Part shown: positions 52,227-61,324 of the stretch, piece after piece | Numbering within the stretch: the stretch's first letter is position 1 | How the letters are laid out: each line of letters begins with the position of its first letter | DNA from: GWE2-42-39 sp963668595 | Lineage (GTDB): Bacteria; Bacteroidota; Bacteroidia; Bacteroidales; Prolixibacteraceae | Reading direction: 5' to 3' | Length of the DNA: 64,000 nt | NCBI GenBank assembly: GCA_963668595.1 | Contig: OY764876.1 | Location: 2,046,001 to 2,110,000 of the forward strand | Notes under the pieces: model-generated | Database searches by the model: none | What the model was told of the DNA's origin: nothing | What the model saw: only the letters and a program-made list of their open reading frames with translations | Program-made: the position numbers and the translations under genes

Positions 52227-55200
52227 TTAGTAATGATGACTTGGAGTATCTTCTGTTTGCTGAAGTTTCTGTTCCAGTTCCTTCAGTTTCAGTTCCTCCA
52301 TTACTTTTTTGTATTCCAACGGAATAACCTTTACAAACTTGGGCAGATATTCGTCCCAATTCGTCAGAATTTTTGCAGCCAGTGTACTTTGTGTGTAAAG
52401 CAAATGTTTGTTGATTAAAGCTTGCAACTCAACAATATCAGCTTTGTCTTCCACCGGATCAAGATCAACCAGACCTTTGTTGCAGAAATAGTCGAAATTA
52501 CCTTCCTCGTCGAGTACGTAAGCAATACCACCGCTCATCCCCGCAGCAAAGTTACGACCTGTTTTTCCGAGCACCACAACGCGTCCGCCTGTCATGTACT
52601 CGCAACAGTGGTCGCCAGTTCCTTCCACTACCGCAGCAGCTCCCGAGTTACGCACGCAAAAGCGCTCACCGGCCACACCGCGGATAAATGCTTCTCCTCC
52701 GGTGGCTCCATAAAATGAAGTATTTCCAACGATAATATTTTCTTCGGGTTTAAATGTTGAACCAAATGGCGGTACAACAATTATTTTACCTCCGGAAAGT
52801 CCTTTTCCAATATAGTCGTTGCTATCGCCTTCGAGACGGAAAGTAGCTCCTTTTACCAGGAATGCTCCAAAACTTTGTCCGGCAGTTCCGTAAAAAGTAG
52901 CATTAATCGTGTCTTCAGGCAGGGCAACTTCACCATATCTTTTCGATATTTCGCCCGACAACATCGCTCCAACAGTACGATCGACATTGGTAATTGTGTG
53001 CGACATCCACACTTTTTCTTTTGATTTGATTGCCTTATTAGCTTCGCGAATCAAGGTGTGATCCATGTGGTCGTCCACATATTTAATGTTGGGGAATGTA
53101 TTACGAATATCGTACGCAGCAGCTTCTTTCGGTAAGTAGAGCAAGCGCGAAAAATCAACATTCTTCATTTTCCAGTTACCCACTTCCGGGTTTGCTTCAA
53201 GCAAATCCATGCGTCCAACAATGTCGTCGAAACGAGTGAATCCGAGCTGAGCCAAATGCTCACGTACTTCTTCTGCAATAAAACGGAAGAAATTGATCAC
53301 ATATTCCGAACGTCCGATGAAACGTTTGCGCAGGGTTTCATCCTGCGTAGCAATACCAGCCGGACAAGTATTCAAGTGACATTTACGCATCATGATACAT
53401 CCGAGAGTAATCAATGCTGACGTTGAGAAACCAAATTCTTCACCTCCCAGCAAGCCAAGCTTAACTACATCGGTTCCGTTTTTCAACTGACCATCCACCT
53501 GAACTTTAACACGTCCGCGAAGGTTGTTCATCACTAACGTCTGCTGTGTTTCGGCAATACCCAATTCAACCGGCAAACCGGCATGTTTGATCGAACTCGC
53601 AGGAGATGCACCAGTTCCTCCTTCGCTACCTGCAATGATAATCAGGTCGGAGAACGCTTTGGCTACCCCGGCAGCAACAGTTCCTACACCATTTTCTGAA
53701 ACCAGTTTCACCGATACTTTTGCATTCGGATTGGTTACTTTCAGGTCGTAAATCAACTGAGCCAAGTCCTCAATTGAATAAATATCGTGGTGAGGCGGTG
53801 GCGAAATCAAAGTAATACCCGGCGTTGAATTACGGGTTTTAGCAATAATTTTATTCACTTTGAAGCCCGGTAACTGACCACCTTCTCCGGGTTTTGCCCC
53901 CTGAGCCACTTTAATTTGCAGCTCGTCGGCATTTATCAGGTAATTATTGGTCACCCCGAAACGTCCTGATGCAATTTGCTTAATTGCACTTCGCTTGTTC
54001 GTTCCAAAGCGTTCCGGATCTTCACCTCCTTCACCGGTATTGCTTCGTCCACCAATAGTATTCATTGCAACAGCCAGAGCTTCATGCGCTTCTTTACTAA
54101 TTGATCCGTAAGACATTGCACCGGTTACGAAACGTTTCATGATTGCTTCCGCTGGTTCAACCAGTGAAATATCAATCGGGTTGGTTTTGTATTTCAAACA
54201 GCCACGGATAAATGCAGGTTTTGCATTCTCTTCGTCCACTTTACGGCTGTATTCTTTGTATTTTGAATAATCGTTGGTTCGGGTTGCCCACTGTAACAAA
54301 CCGATTGTTTCAGGGTTCCAGGCATGGTGCTCGCCGTATTTGCGGTAGTGATAGGTTCCGAACGATTCGAAACCATCTTTTTTACCGAAATTTTTTCGTT
54401 TTCCAAACACTTTTTCGTGGAACATGGTCGATTCGCGGCAGATTTCTTCAAATCCGATTCCGCCAATTTTTGACGCTGTTCCGGTGAAATATTTTTTAGT
54501 AAGCTCATCGCTCAAACCTACTGCTTCGAAAATTTGTGCTCCCTGGTAACTTCTCAGGGTCGAAATTCCCATTTTAGAGAAAATCTTCAACAAACCTTTA
54601 TCAATCGAAGTAATGAAGTTTTTGCGGGCTTCTTTGTATTCCATTTTAATCTGACCGGCATTTACCAAATCATCGATTGCAGCAAAAGCAAGGTATGGAT
54701 TGATAGCACTGGCACCATAACCGAGCAGCAATGCAAAATGAGTTACCTCGCGCGCTTCGCCGGTTTCAACCAAAATACCAATCTGCATACGTTTTTGAGT
54801 CTGGATCAAATGATGGTGCACCGCAGCCACTGACAGCAAAGCTGGAATCGGAGCCATTTCATCCGACACTTTCCGGTCTGAAAGAATGATGAAATTTTTC
54901 TGTTCATCCACCGCTTTCTCCGCAGCTTCAAGCATTGCATTGAATGACTTCATGAAACCGTCGAATCCTTCTTTCACCGGGAAAACCATCGGAATGGTTT
55001 TGTGAGAGAATTGTTCGTGCTTCATATCTTTGATTTTGCCAAGGTCTGTATTGGTAATAATCGGACTATCGAATTTAATCAACTTACAGTGTTCCGGCGT
55101 TTCATCCAAAATATTTGAATGCAGCGAACCAATATAATTTGTCAGCGACATAACAAGGCCTTCGCGAATAGCATCAATAGCAGGGTTGGTTACCTGAGCA

Positions 55201-56756
55201 AAAACCTGACGGAAATAATTAAAGAAACGCTGTGGCTGATCAGAGAAAATAGCCAGAGGAGTATCATTCCCCATCGAACTGGTTGGCTCAGCAGCGGTGT
55301 CACACATGGGTTTGATAACCATTTCCATGTCTTCTTTCGAATAGCCGAACACGTCTGCATAAGTTTTAAACTCGTCGCCCATTGATGAAGAAACCCGTGC
55401 TTTCACTTCGATATCCTCCATCATTAAGCGATTTTCTTTCAGCCAGTTGCCATACGGATTACGCTGACTTAGTTGAGCTTTCACCTCATAATCAGGAATA
55501 ATTATACCTAATTTGGTATCGATAAGCATGATTTTTCCAGGACGCAAACGACCTTTTTCCTTGATTTCATCAGCAGCGAAAGTTTGCACACCTACTTCCG
55601 AGCCCATTACAATCATATCGTTTTTGGTAATGATGTAGCGCGAAGGGCGCAAACCATTGCGGTCAAGAGTTCCCCCGATGTAACGGCCATCGGAAAATAC
55701 CATCGAAGCAGGACCATCCCATGGTTCCATGATGGTAGAATGATATTCGTAAAAATCTTTCAAACTCTGCGGAATCGGGTTTTTCGAGTTGAACGATTCG
55801 GGAATCATCATACACAGAGCATGAGGCAGACTACGGCCTGTCAGATGCAGGAATTCCAGCACATTGTCGAACGAAGCTGAATCGGACTTATTTGGTTCGA
55901 CAACCGGAAATAATTTTTGCAAATCGGGGCCATACACTTCTGATTTCAGCAATGCTTCGCGGGCCTGCATCCACAAACGATTACCTTTAACAGTGTTTAT
56001 TTCACCATTGTGGGCAATCATACGGAATGGGTGCGCCAAATCCCAGGTAGGGAATGTATTGGTACTGAAACGAGAGTGAACCAGCGCAATTGCACTTTTC
56101 ATTTTCGGGTGCTGCAAATCTTTGTAATATTCGCGCACCTGGTCTGGGGTAAGCATTCCTTTATAAATGATCACCTTCGATGAAAGACTGGAAACATAAA
56201 ATGCCTCTTTGCTTTCAATCGCCGATTCTCTGATTTCACGTTCAGCTTGTTTACGAACCAAATACAAGGTCTGCTCCAGTTTTTCCTGTTCCAGATTGCC
56301 CCCCACAAACACCTGTTTAATTGCAGGTTCAGTCGTTTTGGCAATCTCCCCCGGAGCTGAACTATCTACCGCCACATCGCGGTATTCAATCAAATTCAGA
56401 CCTTCCTGTTTTATATATTTTGAAAGAATTTCCAGACAAAGTGCCGAGTCTTTCGCCTGTTTTGGCAAAAAGATTAAGCCCGTTCCGTATTTTCCTTCCT
56501 GCGGAACGTCCACTTTTAATACTTCCCGGATATATTCATCCGGAATTTGCATCAAAATACCGGCCCCGTCACCGGTTTTATTGTCAGCACTGGTAGCTCC
56601 GCGGTGATCCATGTTCCGCAGTACTTCCAAACCACGCTCAATGATATCGTGCGACTTTTGCCCTTTAATGTGGGCCACAAAGCCAATTCCGCAGTTATCA
56701 TGTTCGTTGGCCGGATCATACAAACCCTGCGCTTTGGGAATTCTTGTGTGCATCAT
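52227..56756 (-). CDS. gltB: Glutamate synthase large subunit
   Basis: 1509 residues, full length. The amidotransferase domain begins after a short propeptide at Cys22 (EHDNCGIGFVAH). The central and FMN domains follow, with SEGGTGASPASSIKHAG near the flavin. The [3Fe-4S] motif is C-x5-C-x4-C (CIMMRKCHLNTC). The C-terminal beta-helix is rich in glycine (MTGGRVVVLGKTGRNFAAGMSGG). It hydrolyses glutamine and uses the ammonia to aminate 2-oxoglutarate in the cytoplasm. Two ATG codons are adjacent at the start. The first overlaps the stop of a short leader frame. A two-element promoter lies about 115 bases upstream. Confidence 0.97.
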   Translation of the reverse strand: MMHTRIPKAQGLYDPANEHDNCGIGFVAHIKGQKSHDIIERGLEVLRNMDHRGATSADNKTGDGAGILMQIPDEYIREVLKVDVPQEGKYGTGLIFLPKQAKDSALCLEILSKYIKQEGLNLIEYRDVAVDSSAPGEIAKTTEPAIKQVFVGGNLEQEKLEQTLYLVRKQAEREIRESAIESKEAFYVSSLSSKVIIYKGMLTPDQVREYYKDLQHPKMKSAIALVHSRFSTNTFPTWDLAHPFRMIAHNGEINTVKGNRLWMQAREALLKSEVYGPDLQKLFPVVEPNKSDSASFDNVLEFLHLTGRSLPHALCMMIPESFNSKNPIPQSLKDFYEYHSTIMEPWDGPASMVFSDGRYIGGTLDRNGLRPSRYIITKNDMIVMGSEVGVQTFAADEIKEKGRLRPGKIMLIDTKLGIIIPDYEVKAQLSQRNPYGNWLKENRLMMEDIEVKARVSSSMGDEFKTYADVFGYSKEDMEMVIKPMCDTAAEPTSSMGNDTPLAIFSDQPQRFFNYFRQVFAQVTNPAIDAIREGLVMSLTNYIGSLHSNILDETPEHCKLIKFDSPIITNTDLGKIKDMKHEQFSHKTIPMVFPVKEGFDGFMKSFNAMLEAAEKAVDEQKNFIILSDRKVSDEMAPIPALLSVAAVHHHLIQTQKRMQIGILVETGEAREVTHFALLLGYGASAINPYLAFAAIDDLVNAGQIKMEYKEARKNFITSIDKGLLKIFSKMGISTLRSYQGAQIFEAVGLSDELTKKYFTGTASKIGGIGFEEICRESTMFHEKVFGKRKNFGKKDGFESFGTYHYRKYGEHHAWNPETIGLLQWATRTNDYSKYKEYSRKVDEENAKPAFIRGCLKYKTNPIDISLVEPAEAIMKRFVTGAMSYGSISKEAHEALAVAMNTIGGRSNTGEGGEDPERFGTNKRSAIKQIASGRFGVTNNYLINADELQIKVAQGAKPGEGGQLPGFKVNKIIAKTRNSTPGITLISPPPHHDIYSIEDLAQLIYDLKVTNPNAKVSVKLVSENGVGTVAAGVAKAFSDLIIIAGSEGGTGASPASSIKHAGLPVELGIAETQQTLVMNNLRGRVKVQVDGQLKNGTDVVKLGLLGGEEFGFSTSALITLGCIMMRKCHLNTCPAGIATQDETLRKRFIGRSEYVINFFRFIAEEVREHLAQLGFTRFDDIVGRMDLLEANPEVGNWKMKNVDFSRLLYLPKEAAAYDIRNTFPNIKYVDDHMDHTLIREANKAIKSKEKVWMSHTITNVDRTVGAMLSGEISKRYGEVALPEDTINATFYGTAGQSFGAFLVKGATFRLEGDSNDYIGKGLSGGKIIVVPPFGSTFKPEENIIVGNTSFYGATGGEAFIRGVAGERFCVRNSGAAAVVEGTGDHCCEYMTGGRVVVLGKTGRNFAAGMSGGIAYVLDEEGNFDYFCNKGLVDLDPVEDKADIVELQALINKHLLYTQSTLAAKILTNWDEYLPKFVKVIPLEYKKVMEELKLKELEQKLQQTEDTPSHHY

Positions 56757-56827
56757 GTGTATTTCTTTATTTGTTGTTTCTTCAGGGTAATTTTACTCAC
56801 CTTTCTGCATCCTTTCGTGTAGGTCAT
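56753..56827 (-). CDS. Candidate leader peptide of gltB (24 aa)
   Basis: ATG at 56827 opens a 24-codon frame whose TGA overlaps the first gltB ATG (ATGA), a layout that allows translational coupling. The peptide starts MTYTKGCRKVSK, is rich in Lys, and contains two adjacent CAA (Gln) codons. The predicted RNA start near 56866 puts its ATG about 39 bases into the message. A chance frame cannot be excluded. Confidence 0.35.
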   Translation of the reverse strand: MTYTKGCRKVSKITLKKQQIKKYT

Positions 56828-56871
56828 ATAAGATTGTAAGTAAATCCTATATTTTTATTACGAAATGAAAG

Positions 56872-56902
56872 CAAAAATAACAAATACAATTACAAGAACA
56901 AA
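56872..56902 (-). promoter_or_regulatory. Promoter of gltB-gltD
   Basis: On the minus strand TTTG (56902-56899), 19-base spacer, TATTTTTG (56879-56872): both Bacteroidota elements at the standard distance. The leader is long, about 110 bases. Confidence 0.7.
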
Positions 56903-56918
56903 TTTCGCCTTATAGAAA

Positions 56919-56950
56919 GCATGTTGCAAAACATGCATATTTTTCTTTTT
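56919..56950 (+). terminator. Hairpin with T tract upstream of the gltB promoter
   Basis: Perfect 7-bp stem GCATGTT/AACATGC with GCAA loop, followed on the plus strand by a tract of mostly T. Neither flanking gene is on the plus strand, so its role is unclear; on the minus strand it could still weakly end argH. Confidence 0.35.
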
Positions 56951-57055
56951 TTTCTCAGGAAAAATGATTGAATGAAAGGGTTTTAGAATGCAACCTTTGT
57001 TGCACGAGAAAAAAAGTGACAAATAAATGATAACATTTTTTTAACAGACAATTGC

Positions 57056-58387
57056 CTATTTCAGAAGCATTTCGATGGCTCGATTTACACTTTCAAAATT
57101 GAAATCGCAAAGCACCCGTTCCATCTTCCGGCTTATTTCGGCTAAACAAAGATTTCCAATACTTCCTTCGTGTGTATGATTCAGTTCCCGGCCAGGCTCA
57201 TATTTACCTGCATTAATCTCTAAACCAACCTGTTTATAGGCATCGCGGAATGGTACTCCCTGCTGAACCAGCCGATTTACATCTTCAACACTAAATACAT
57301 ATTTATACCGGTCATCAGCCAGAATGTCTTCTTTAATTTTCATATTCGAAACGGCAAACGAGGCAATTCGCAAGCAATCGTCCATTTCGTCGAACAGAGG
57401 CAAAAACACTTCCTTAATAATCTGCATATCGCGGAAATATCCACTAGGCAAATTATTCAACATCATCGTAATCTGCATGGGAGCAGCCTGAATTTTATTG
57501 CAATGCGAGCGCAGCAATTCAAATACATCCGGATTCTTTTTGTGCGGCATAATGCTCGAACCAGTGGTCAACTCGTCGGGAAGAGCCACAAAACCAAAAT
57601 TCTGGCTCATAAATAAACACACGTCAAAAGCCATGCGCGACAAAGTTGCTGAGACCGACGACAAGGCCATTGCTACCGATTTCTCCATTTTCCCACGCCC
57701 CATCTGTGCATACACCACATTGTAATTCATCGAGTCGAAACCCAGTAATTCGGTAGTCATAGTACGATTTAACGGAAACGACGAACCGTAGCCGGCAGCC
57801 GAGCCAAGCGGATTCTGATTGGTGATGCGATAAGCCGCTTTCAATAATTCCAAATCATCAACCAAACTTTCGGCATAGGCACTAAACCACAAACCAAACG
57901 ACGAAGGCATCGCGATTTGCAAATGCGTATATCCCGGCATCAGGTGGTTTTTATATTTTTCGGCCTGAGCAATTAACAAAACAAATAATTCGTCCACTGA
58001 TGCAACTATTCGCTGAATTTCAGCCCGGGCAAACAATTTCAGGTCAAGCAAAACCTGATCGTTTCGCGAACGTCCGCTATGAATTTTCTTGCCCACGTCA
58101 CCCAGTTTACGGGTCAGCATCAGCTCTACCTGCGAATGAACATCTTCAATACCTGCCTCAATTTCAAAGCGATTGGCTTCTACTTCGGCATAAATATTTT
58201 TCAATTCAGCCAGCAAACTTAACTTATCAGACTCGGTCAACAATCCAATTGATTCCAGCATGATTGCGTGCGCCATCGAGCCCAACACATCATATTTCGC
58301 CAGATAGGCATCCATCTCACGATCTTTTCCTACGGTAAAATCTTCAATCAATTTATTTACGGAAGTTCCTTTATCCCAAAGCTTCAT
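57056..58387 (-). CDS. argH: Argininosuccinate lyase
   Basis: 443 residues. Splits argininosuccinate into arginine and fumarate, the last step of arginine synthesis. Family segments: SRNDQVLLDLKLFAR, MPGYTHLQIAMPSSFG, NPLGSAAGYGSSFPLNR, and the catalytic loop GSSIMPHKKNPDVFEL with its serine. The C-terminal part (EVFLPLFDEMDDCLRIASF and VQQGVPFRDAYKQVG) is typical. The protein is slightly shorter than the usual ~460 residues, at the C-terminus. A TATATTTG element lies 70 bases upstream (58457-58464). Confidence 0.96.
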   Translation of the reverse strand: MKLWDKGTSVNKLIEDFTVGKDREMDAYLAKYDVLGSMAHAIMLESIGLLTESDKLSLLAELKNIYAEVEANRFEIEAGIEDVHSQVELMLTRKLGDVGKKIHSGRSRNDQVLLDLKLFARAEIQRIVASVDELFVLLIAQAEKYKNHLMPGYTHLQIAMPSSFGLWFSAYAESLVDDLELLKAAYRITNQNPLGSAAGYGSSFPLNRTMTTELLGFDSMNYNVVYAQMGRGKMEKSVAMALSSVSATLSRMAFDVCLFMSQNFGFVALPDELTTGSSIMPHKKNPDVFELLRSHCNKIQAAPMQITMMLNNLPSGYFRDMQIIKEVFLPLFDEMDDCLRIASFAVSNMKIKEDILADDRYKYVFSVEDVNRLVQQGVPFRDAYKQVGLEINAGKYEPGRELNHTHEGSIGNLCLAEISRKMERVLCDFNFESVNRAIEMLLK

Positions 58388-58456
58388 CGGTTATAATTTT
58401 GCTGATTCGACAGTTATCAAATTGAAAAATTCGCTGTAAAAACACGAATACACCGA

Positions 58457-58464
58457 CAAATATA
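58457..58464 (-). promoter_or_regulatory. -7 promoter element for argH
   Basis: TATATTTG on the minus strand, exact TAnnTTTG, 70 bases before the argH start. No -33 box at the right spacing. Confidence 0.4.
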
Positions 58465-58569
58465 AAGCAAAAACCCCCATTCATTTATTCATATTGAATT
58501 AATTCCGAAATGAAAAGAAATACTTTACTTTGTTTTAATATGTTTCGGAAACCTTGTTGTTGCAGGAAA

Positions 58570-60234
58570 ATGATTCGCGATACATCAATGATTAAACAAT
58601 TAAAGACAACTTTTCGCTCTCCGATTTTTTGGATCGTTGCGTTTGCGGTGATCGCTTCGCCCATGGCACTTAGCTATCTGCTACACTATATCGACGAAAG
58701 ACATTATACGAATGCAGCCATTCAAATGATTAATAGTGGTGACTACCTCACTCCCCTGCAACCCAACGGACAGCCACGTTTTCTGAAACCGATACTGAGC
58801 TACTGGATGCTCACTACAAGCTATCATTTATTCGGGATCAGTCCGTTTTCGTCACGCCTGCCTTTTTTATTATGCGGGCTTGCCCTTCTTTGGGTTACAT
58901 ATAAAATAGCACAGCGTTTAAGCGGAAATAAAAATAACGCACTGCTCGCACTGCTAATAATGGCAAGCAATCCATTGCTATTACTAAGCTCATCCCGCTC
59001 GATACCAGATATTCCTCAAGCTCTGTTTTTTGCTGTCGGGGCACTGGGAATTGCCGGATTTCTTACTTCTCCTGCTATACGAAAGCGCGATTTGTGGCTT
59101 TTTTATTTGGGATTTGCCTTTGCCTTTGCCACCAAAGGATTGCCTGCTCTGGCTTTCGGAGGATTGTCCGGCCTTTTCCTCTTGCTGAATCCATGGAAAA
59201 AGGTCCAGTTTCGCGAACTAATAAATATTCCGGCAATAATCAGTGCGCTCGTTATCGCACTTTTCTGGTATATTATTATGTACCTGATTCATGGACAAGA
59301 ATTTATCAATTCGTTTTTTGCTGATCAGGTTGGAGGCCGTATTTCAGAAGATCATTTCCGCATCGTAAAGAATGCAGCATTTGCCATTCTTTCAATTATT
59401 GGCTATTTCATTTTCTGGCTACCTGCTCTTTTCCCATGCAAGCAAAACCTATCCAACTTTTCAAAACAGAACAACGGACAAAAAGCATTTTTAATACTTA
59501 CCGGCATTTGGCTTGCAGCCATGTTTCTCCTTGCAACCTTTACTGTTAAATTTTACGACCGGTACTTTCTACCTGTATTTCCGTTAATTGCCGTTGCTTT
59601 TTCGCTTTTGCTATCCCAATCAACCAATTCGGCTCGTAAAATAAAACGTAGCACTACTATATTAATTATAATAGGAATAGTAGCCTCAACCGGCAACGCA
59701 TTTATTTCATTCAAGCTGAATATTTATTTGATATTGTTTTTTGCAATCGTCATTGCAATCCTACTATTTGCAGCAATGCTATTCCGACAAAAAACAAAAA
59801 ATGAATTCGATTCGATCACAAAACGGCACACATCAATTGTTTTTCTACTCTTTGGATGTTTATCCTGCTCCATCGCCATTTTCTCTCTCCCGAATCAAAG
59901 CAGCCAGATAGCCCAATATTTAAACACAAATTATCCGCCGCACACCCCCGTTTATTTCTTCGGACATAAAAAAGTTGCGGCCAAAATAAGAGTTTATTCT
60001 GCCGGAAACTATCCGATATACGAACAAACAGATACCACTTCGATCTACGGATTTGACAATAAACCAGCCATTTTCACATCAAACAATTTGCCAGCAACAC
60101 AACTTCCTTCCCTATCTGACACTATCGCCTCCGAATGGCAAAGCTTTCCTTTTATTGAAATTCTCACGTCACCCATCTCCAAAATCAATTTGTCAAGCGA
60201 AAAGCATAAAAACTTTTACATTATTCAAAAATAA
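58570..60234 (+). CDS. Family 39 (ArnT-like) membrane glycosyltransferase
   Basis: 554 residues from ATG 58570, preceded by GCAGGAAA; an in-frame ATG lies at 58510 and another at 58588. Membrane protein with about 11-12 helices. The first outer loop has the PMT/ArnT motif DERHYTNAAIQMINSGDYLTP followed by PRFLKPILSYW, where the acidic residue is catalytic. The later RSIPDIPQALFF loop is also typical. It uses a polyprenyl-phosphate sugar to glycosylate lipid A, protein or another envelope acceptor. The C-terminal ~130 residues form a soluble outer domain. No sugar-synthesis gene adjoins, so the acceptor is unknown. Confidence 0.85.
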   Translation: MIRDTSMIKQLKTTFRSPIFWIVAFAVIASPMALSYLLHYIDERHYTNAAIQMINSGDYLTPLQPNGQPRFLKPILSYWMLTTSYHLFGISPFSSRLPFLLCGLALLWVTYKIAQRLSGNKNNALLALLIMASNPLLLLSSSRSIPDIPQALFFAVGALGIAGFLTSPAIRKRDLWLFYLGFAFAFATKGLPALAFGGLSGLFLLLNPWKKVQFRELINIPAIISALVIALFWYIIMYLIHGQEFINSFFADQVGGRISEDHFRIVKNAAFAILSIIGYFIFWLPALFPCKQNLSNFSKQNNGQKAFLILTGIWLAAMFLLATFTVKFYDRYFLPVFPLIAVAFSLLLSQSTNSARKIKRSTTILIIIGIVASTGNAFISFKLNIYLILFFAIVIAILLFAAMLFRQKTKNEFDSITKRHTSIVFLLFGCLSCSIAIFSLPNQSSQIAQYLNTNYPPHTPVYFFGHKKVAAKIRVYSAGNYPIYEQTDTTSIYGFDNKPAIFTSNNLPATQLPSLSDTIASEWQSFPFIEILTSPISKINLSSEKHKNFYIIQK

Positions 60235-60375
60235 ATCACCACAAACGATCTTTTTGCTACAACAACAAAGAATAAATCAATATTTATTCTAGAAAAAGAA
60301 TGTATAATATATCATTTAGATATTTTATTTACATTTTCTTAACAAACCTATTCAACCATACATCTCATTAATGAA

Positions 60376-60496
60376 ACCCCTTAAAATACTGGGTTAAAAA
60401 CAAACAATGTGGATTAAAAAGATTTAACACCCCCTAAAAAAGCACCCCAAAAATCTACTTTTATAGCTTTCCCTCAAACACACCCCTAAAAAATCG
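60376..60496 (+). repeat. Cluster of C-rich motifs upstream of the nitrogen operon
   Basis: ACCCCTTAAAAT (60376), CACCCCCTAAAAAA (60428), GCACCCCAAAAATC (60442) and ACACCCCTAAAAAATC (about 60479) recur within 120 bases just upstream of the promoter. All are in the same orientation. They may bind a regulator; I know of no named factor for the site. Confidence 0.5.
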
Positions 60497-60519
60497 ACCA
60501 CACAAACAAGTTTTATATC

Positions 60520-60527
60520 TATTTTTG
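60520..60527 (+). promoter_or_regulatory. -7 promoter element of the porin-PII-amtB operon
   Basis: TATTTTTG, exact TAnnTTTG, 132 bases before the first gene. No TTTG at the expected -33 position, which would fit a promoter needing an activator. Confidence 0.5.
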
Positions 60528-60599
60528 CAGTGTACCTATCAAAAAACAACACAACAACAAATAAAAAACTACTTAAATAAAAATAGACCCCCTTTTAAA

Positions 60600-60653
60600 A
60601 TGACATATTTAAAGAAAAAGTATATAAAAATGATTGTTAACCCTAAAAACTAA
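60600..60653 (+). CDS. Candidate leader peptide (17 aa)
   Basis: ATG at 60600 opens MTYLKKKYIKMIVNPKN and stops five bases before the outer-membrane protein gene. It lies in the predicted 120-base leader. In such AT-rich DNA chance is a strong alternative. Confidence 0.2.
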   Translation: MTYLKKKYIKMIVNPKN

Positions 60654-60658
60654 TTTCT

Positions 60659-61300
60659 ATGAAAAAGACATTATCAGTATTCATTCTCGGATGCCTATTT
60701 ATTGCAAGCCAATCAGCATTTGCCGGAAACTGGAATACCGGAGTAGATCTCTATAGCAGCTACATCTGGAGGGGATCAAAATATGGTAGCGGACCAGCAC
60801 TGCAACCATCCGTTGAATTTAGTGCAGGAAGTTTTGCTCTCGGTGCATGGGGCTCATATTGCATTTCGGATAATGAAGCAGCCGAAGCCGACTTATACGC
60901 AAGCTATAGCCTTGAGTTAAGCGAAAAATTTTCATTGAATTTCACTTTAACAGACTACTACTTCCCTACTGCTGATACAAAATGGCTGGACGGAGATTCA
61001 CACTCGTTTGAACCGATGGTAAGCATGGGGATTGGCAAAGTATCTCTTTTAGGAGCCTACATGACCCATGCCGAAGATGTATATTTTGAAGCAGGACTGG
61101 AACTTGGTTCAGTAAATATTTTTGCCGGAGCAGGAGACGGACAATACACTTCGGATGGCAAATTCAGTGTTTGTAACCTGGGAGTAAGCACATCCAAAGA
61201 AATTAAAATAACCGACTCATTTTCACTTCCAGTTTCAGGTTCCGTTGTCCTAAATCCTTCAACTGAGCAATTTCACATTGCTGTTGGAATCTCATTCTAA
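60659..61300 (+). CDS. Outer-membrane beta-barrel protein (TorF-like putative porin) in PII-amtB operon
   Basis: 213 residues. Signal peptide LSVFILGCLFIASQSAFA, then alternating strands of an eight- to ten-stranded barrel: VDLYSSYIWRGSKYGSGPALQPSVEFSAG, FALGAWGSYCIS, ADLYASYSLEL and FSLNFTLTDYYFP are visible, and the protein ends in a terminal Phe (HIAVGISF). The opening SSYIWRGSKYG...PALQPSVEF resembles the TorF-like small porins. The PII gene starts 24 bases later and amtB after that. A role in bringing ammonium or small amines across the outer membrane is inference from the operon. Confidence 0.75.
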   Translation: MKKTLSVFILGCLFIASQSAFAGNWNTGVDLYSSYIWRGSKYGSGPALQPSVEFSAGSFALGAWGSYCISDNEAAEADLYASYSLELSEKFSLNFTLTDYYFPTADTKWLDGDSHSFEPMVSMGIGKVSLLGAYMTHAEDVYFEAGLELGSVNIFAGAGDGQYTSDGKFSVCNLGVSTSKEIKITDSFSLPVSGSVVLNPSTEQFHIAVGISF

Positions 61301-61324
61301 GTATCATTATCAAAATTACTGAAT

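Larger units (their letters stand above)
56757..57055. other. Intergenic region between argH and gltB
   Basis: 299 bases. It holds the gltB leader frame, the gltB promoter (56872-56902) and two short hairpins: GCATGTT/AACATGC at 56919-56936, with a long T-rich tract on its plus side, and TGCAAC/GTTGCA at 56989-57004. Either may end argH transcription. Confidence 0.5.
60235..60658. other. AT-rich regulatory region with repeated C-rich motifs
   Basis: 424 bases between the glycosyltransferase gene and the nitrogen operon. Five copies of a motif like ACCCC(T)AAAAA occur at about 60376, 60428, 60443, 60480 and 60639. GTTAAA and TTTAAC arms lie near 60402-60428. The TATTTTTG promoter element is at 60520-60527, and a short leader frame is at 60600-60653. 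No longer gene is present. Confidence 0.6.
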
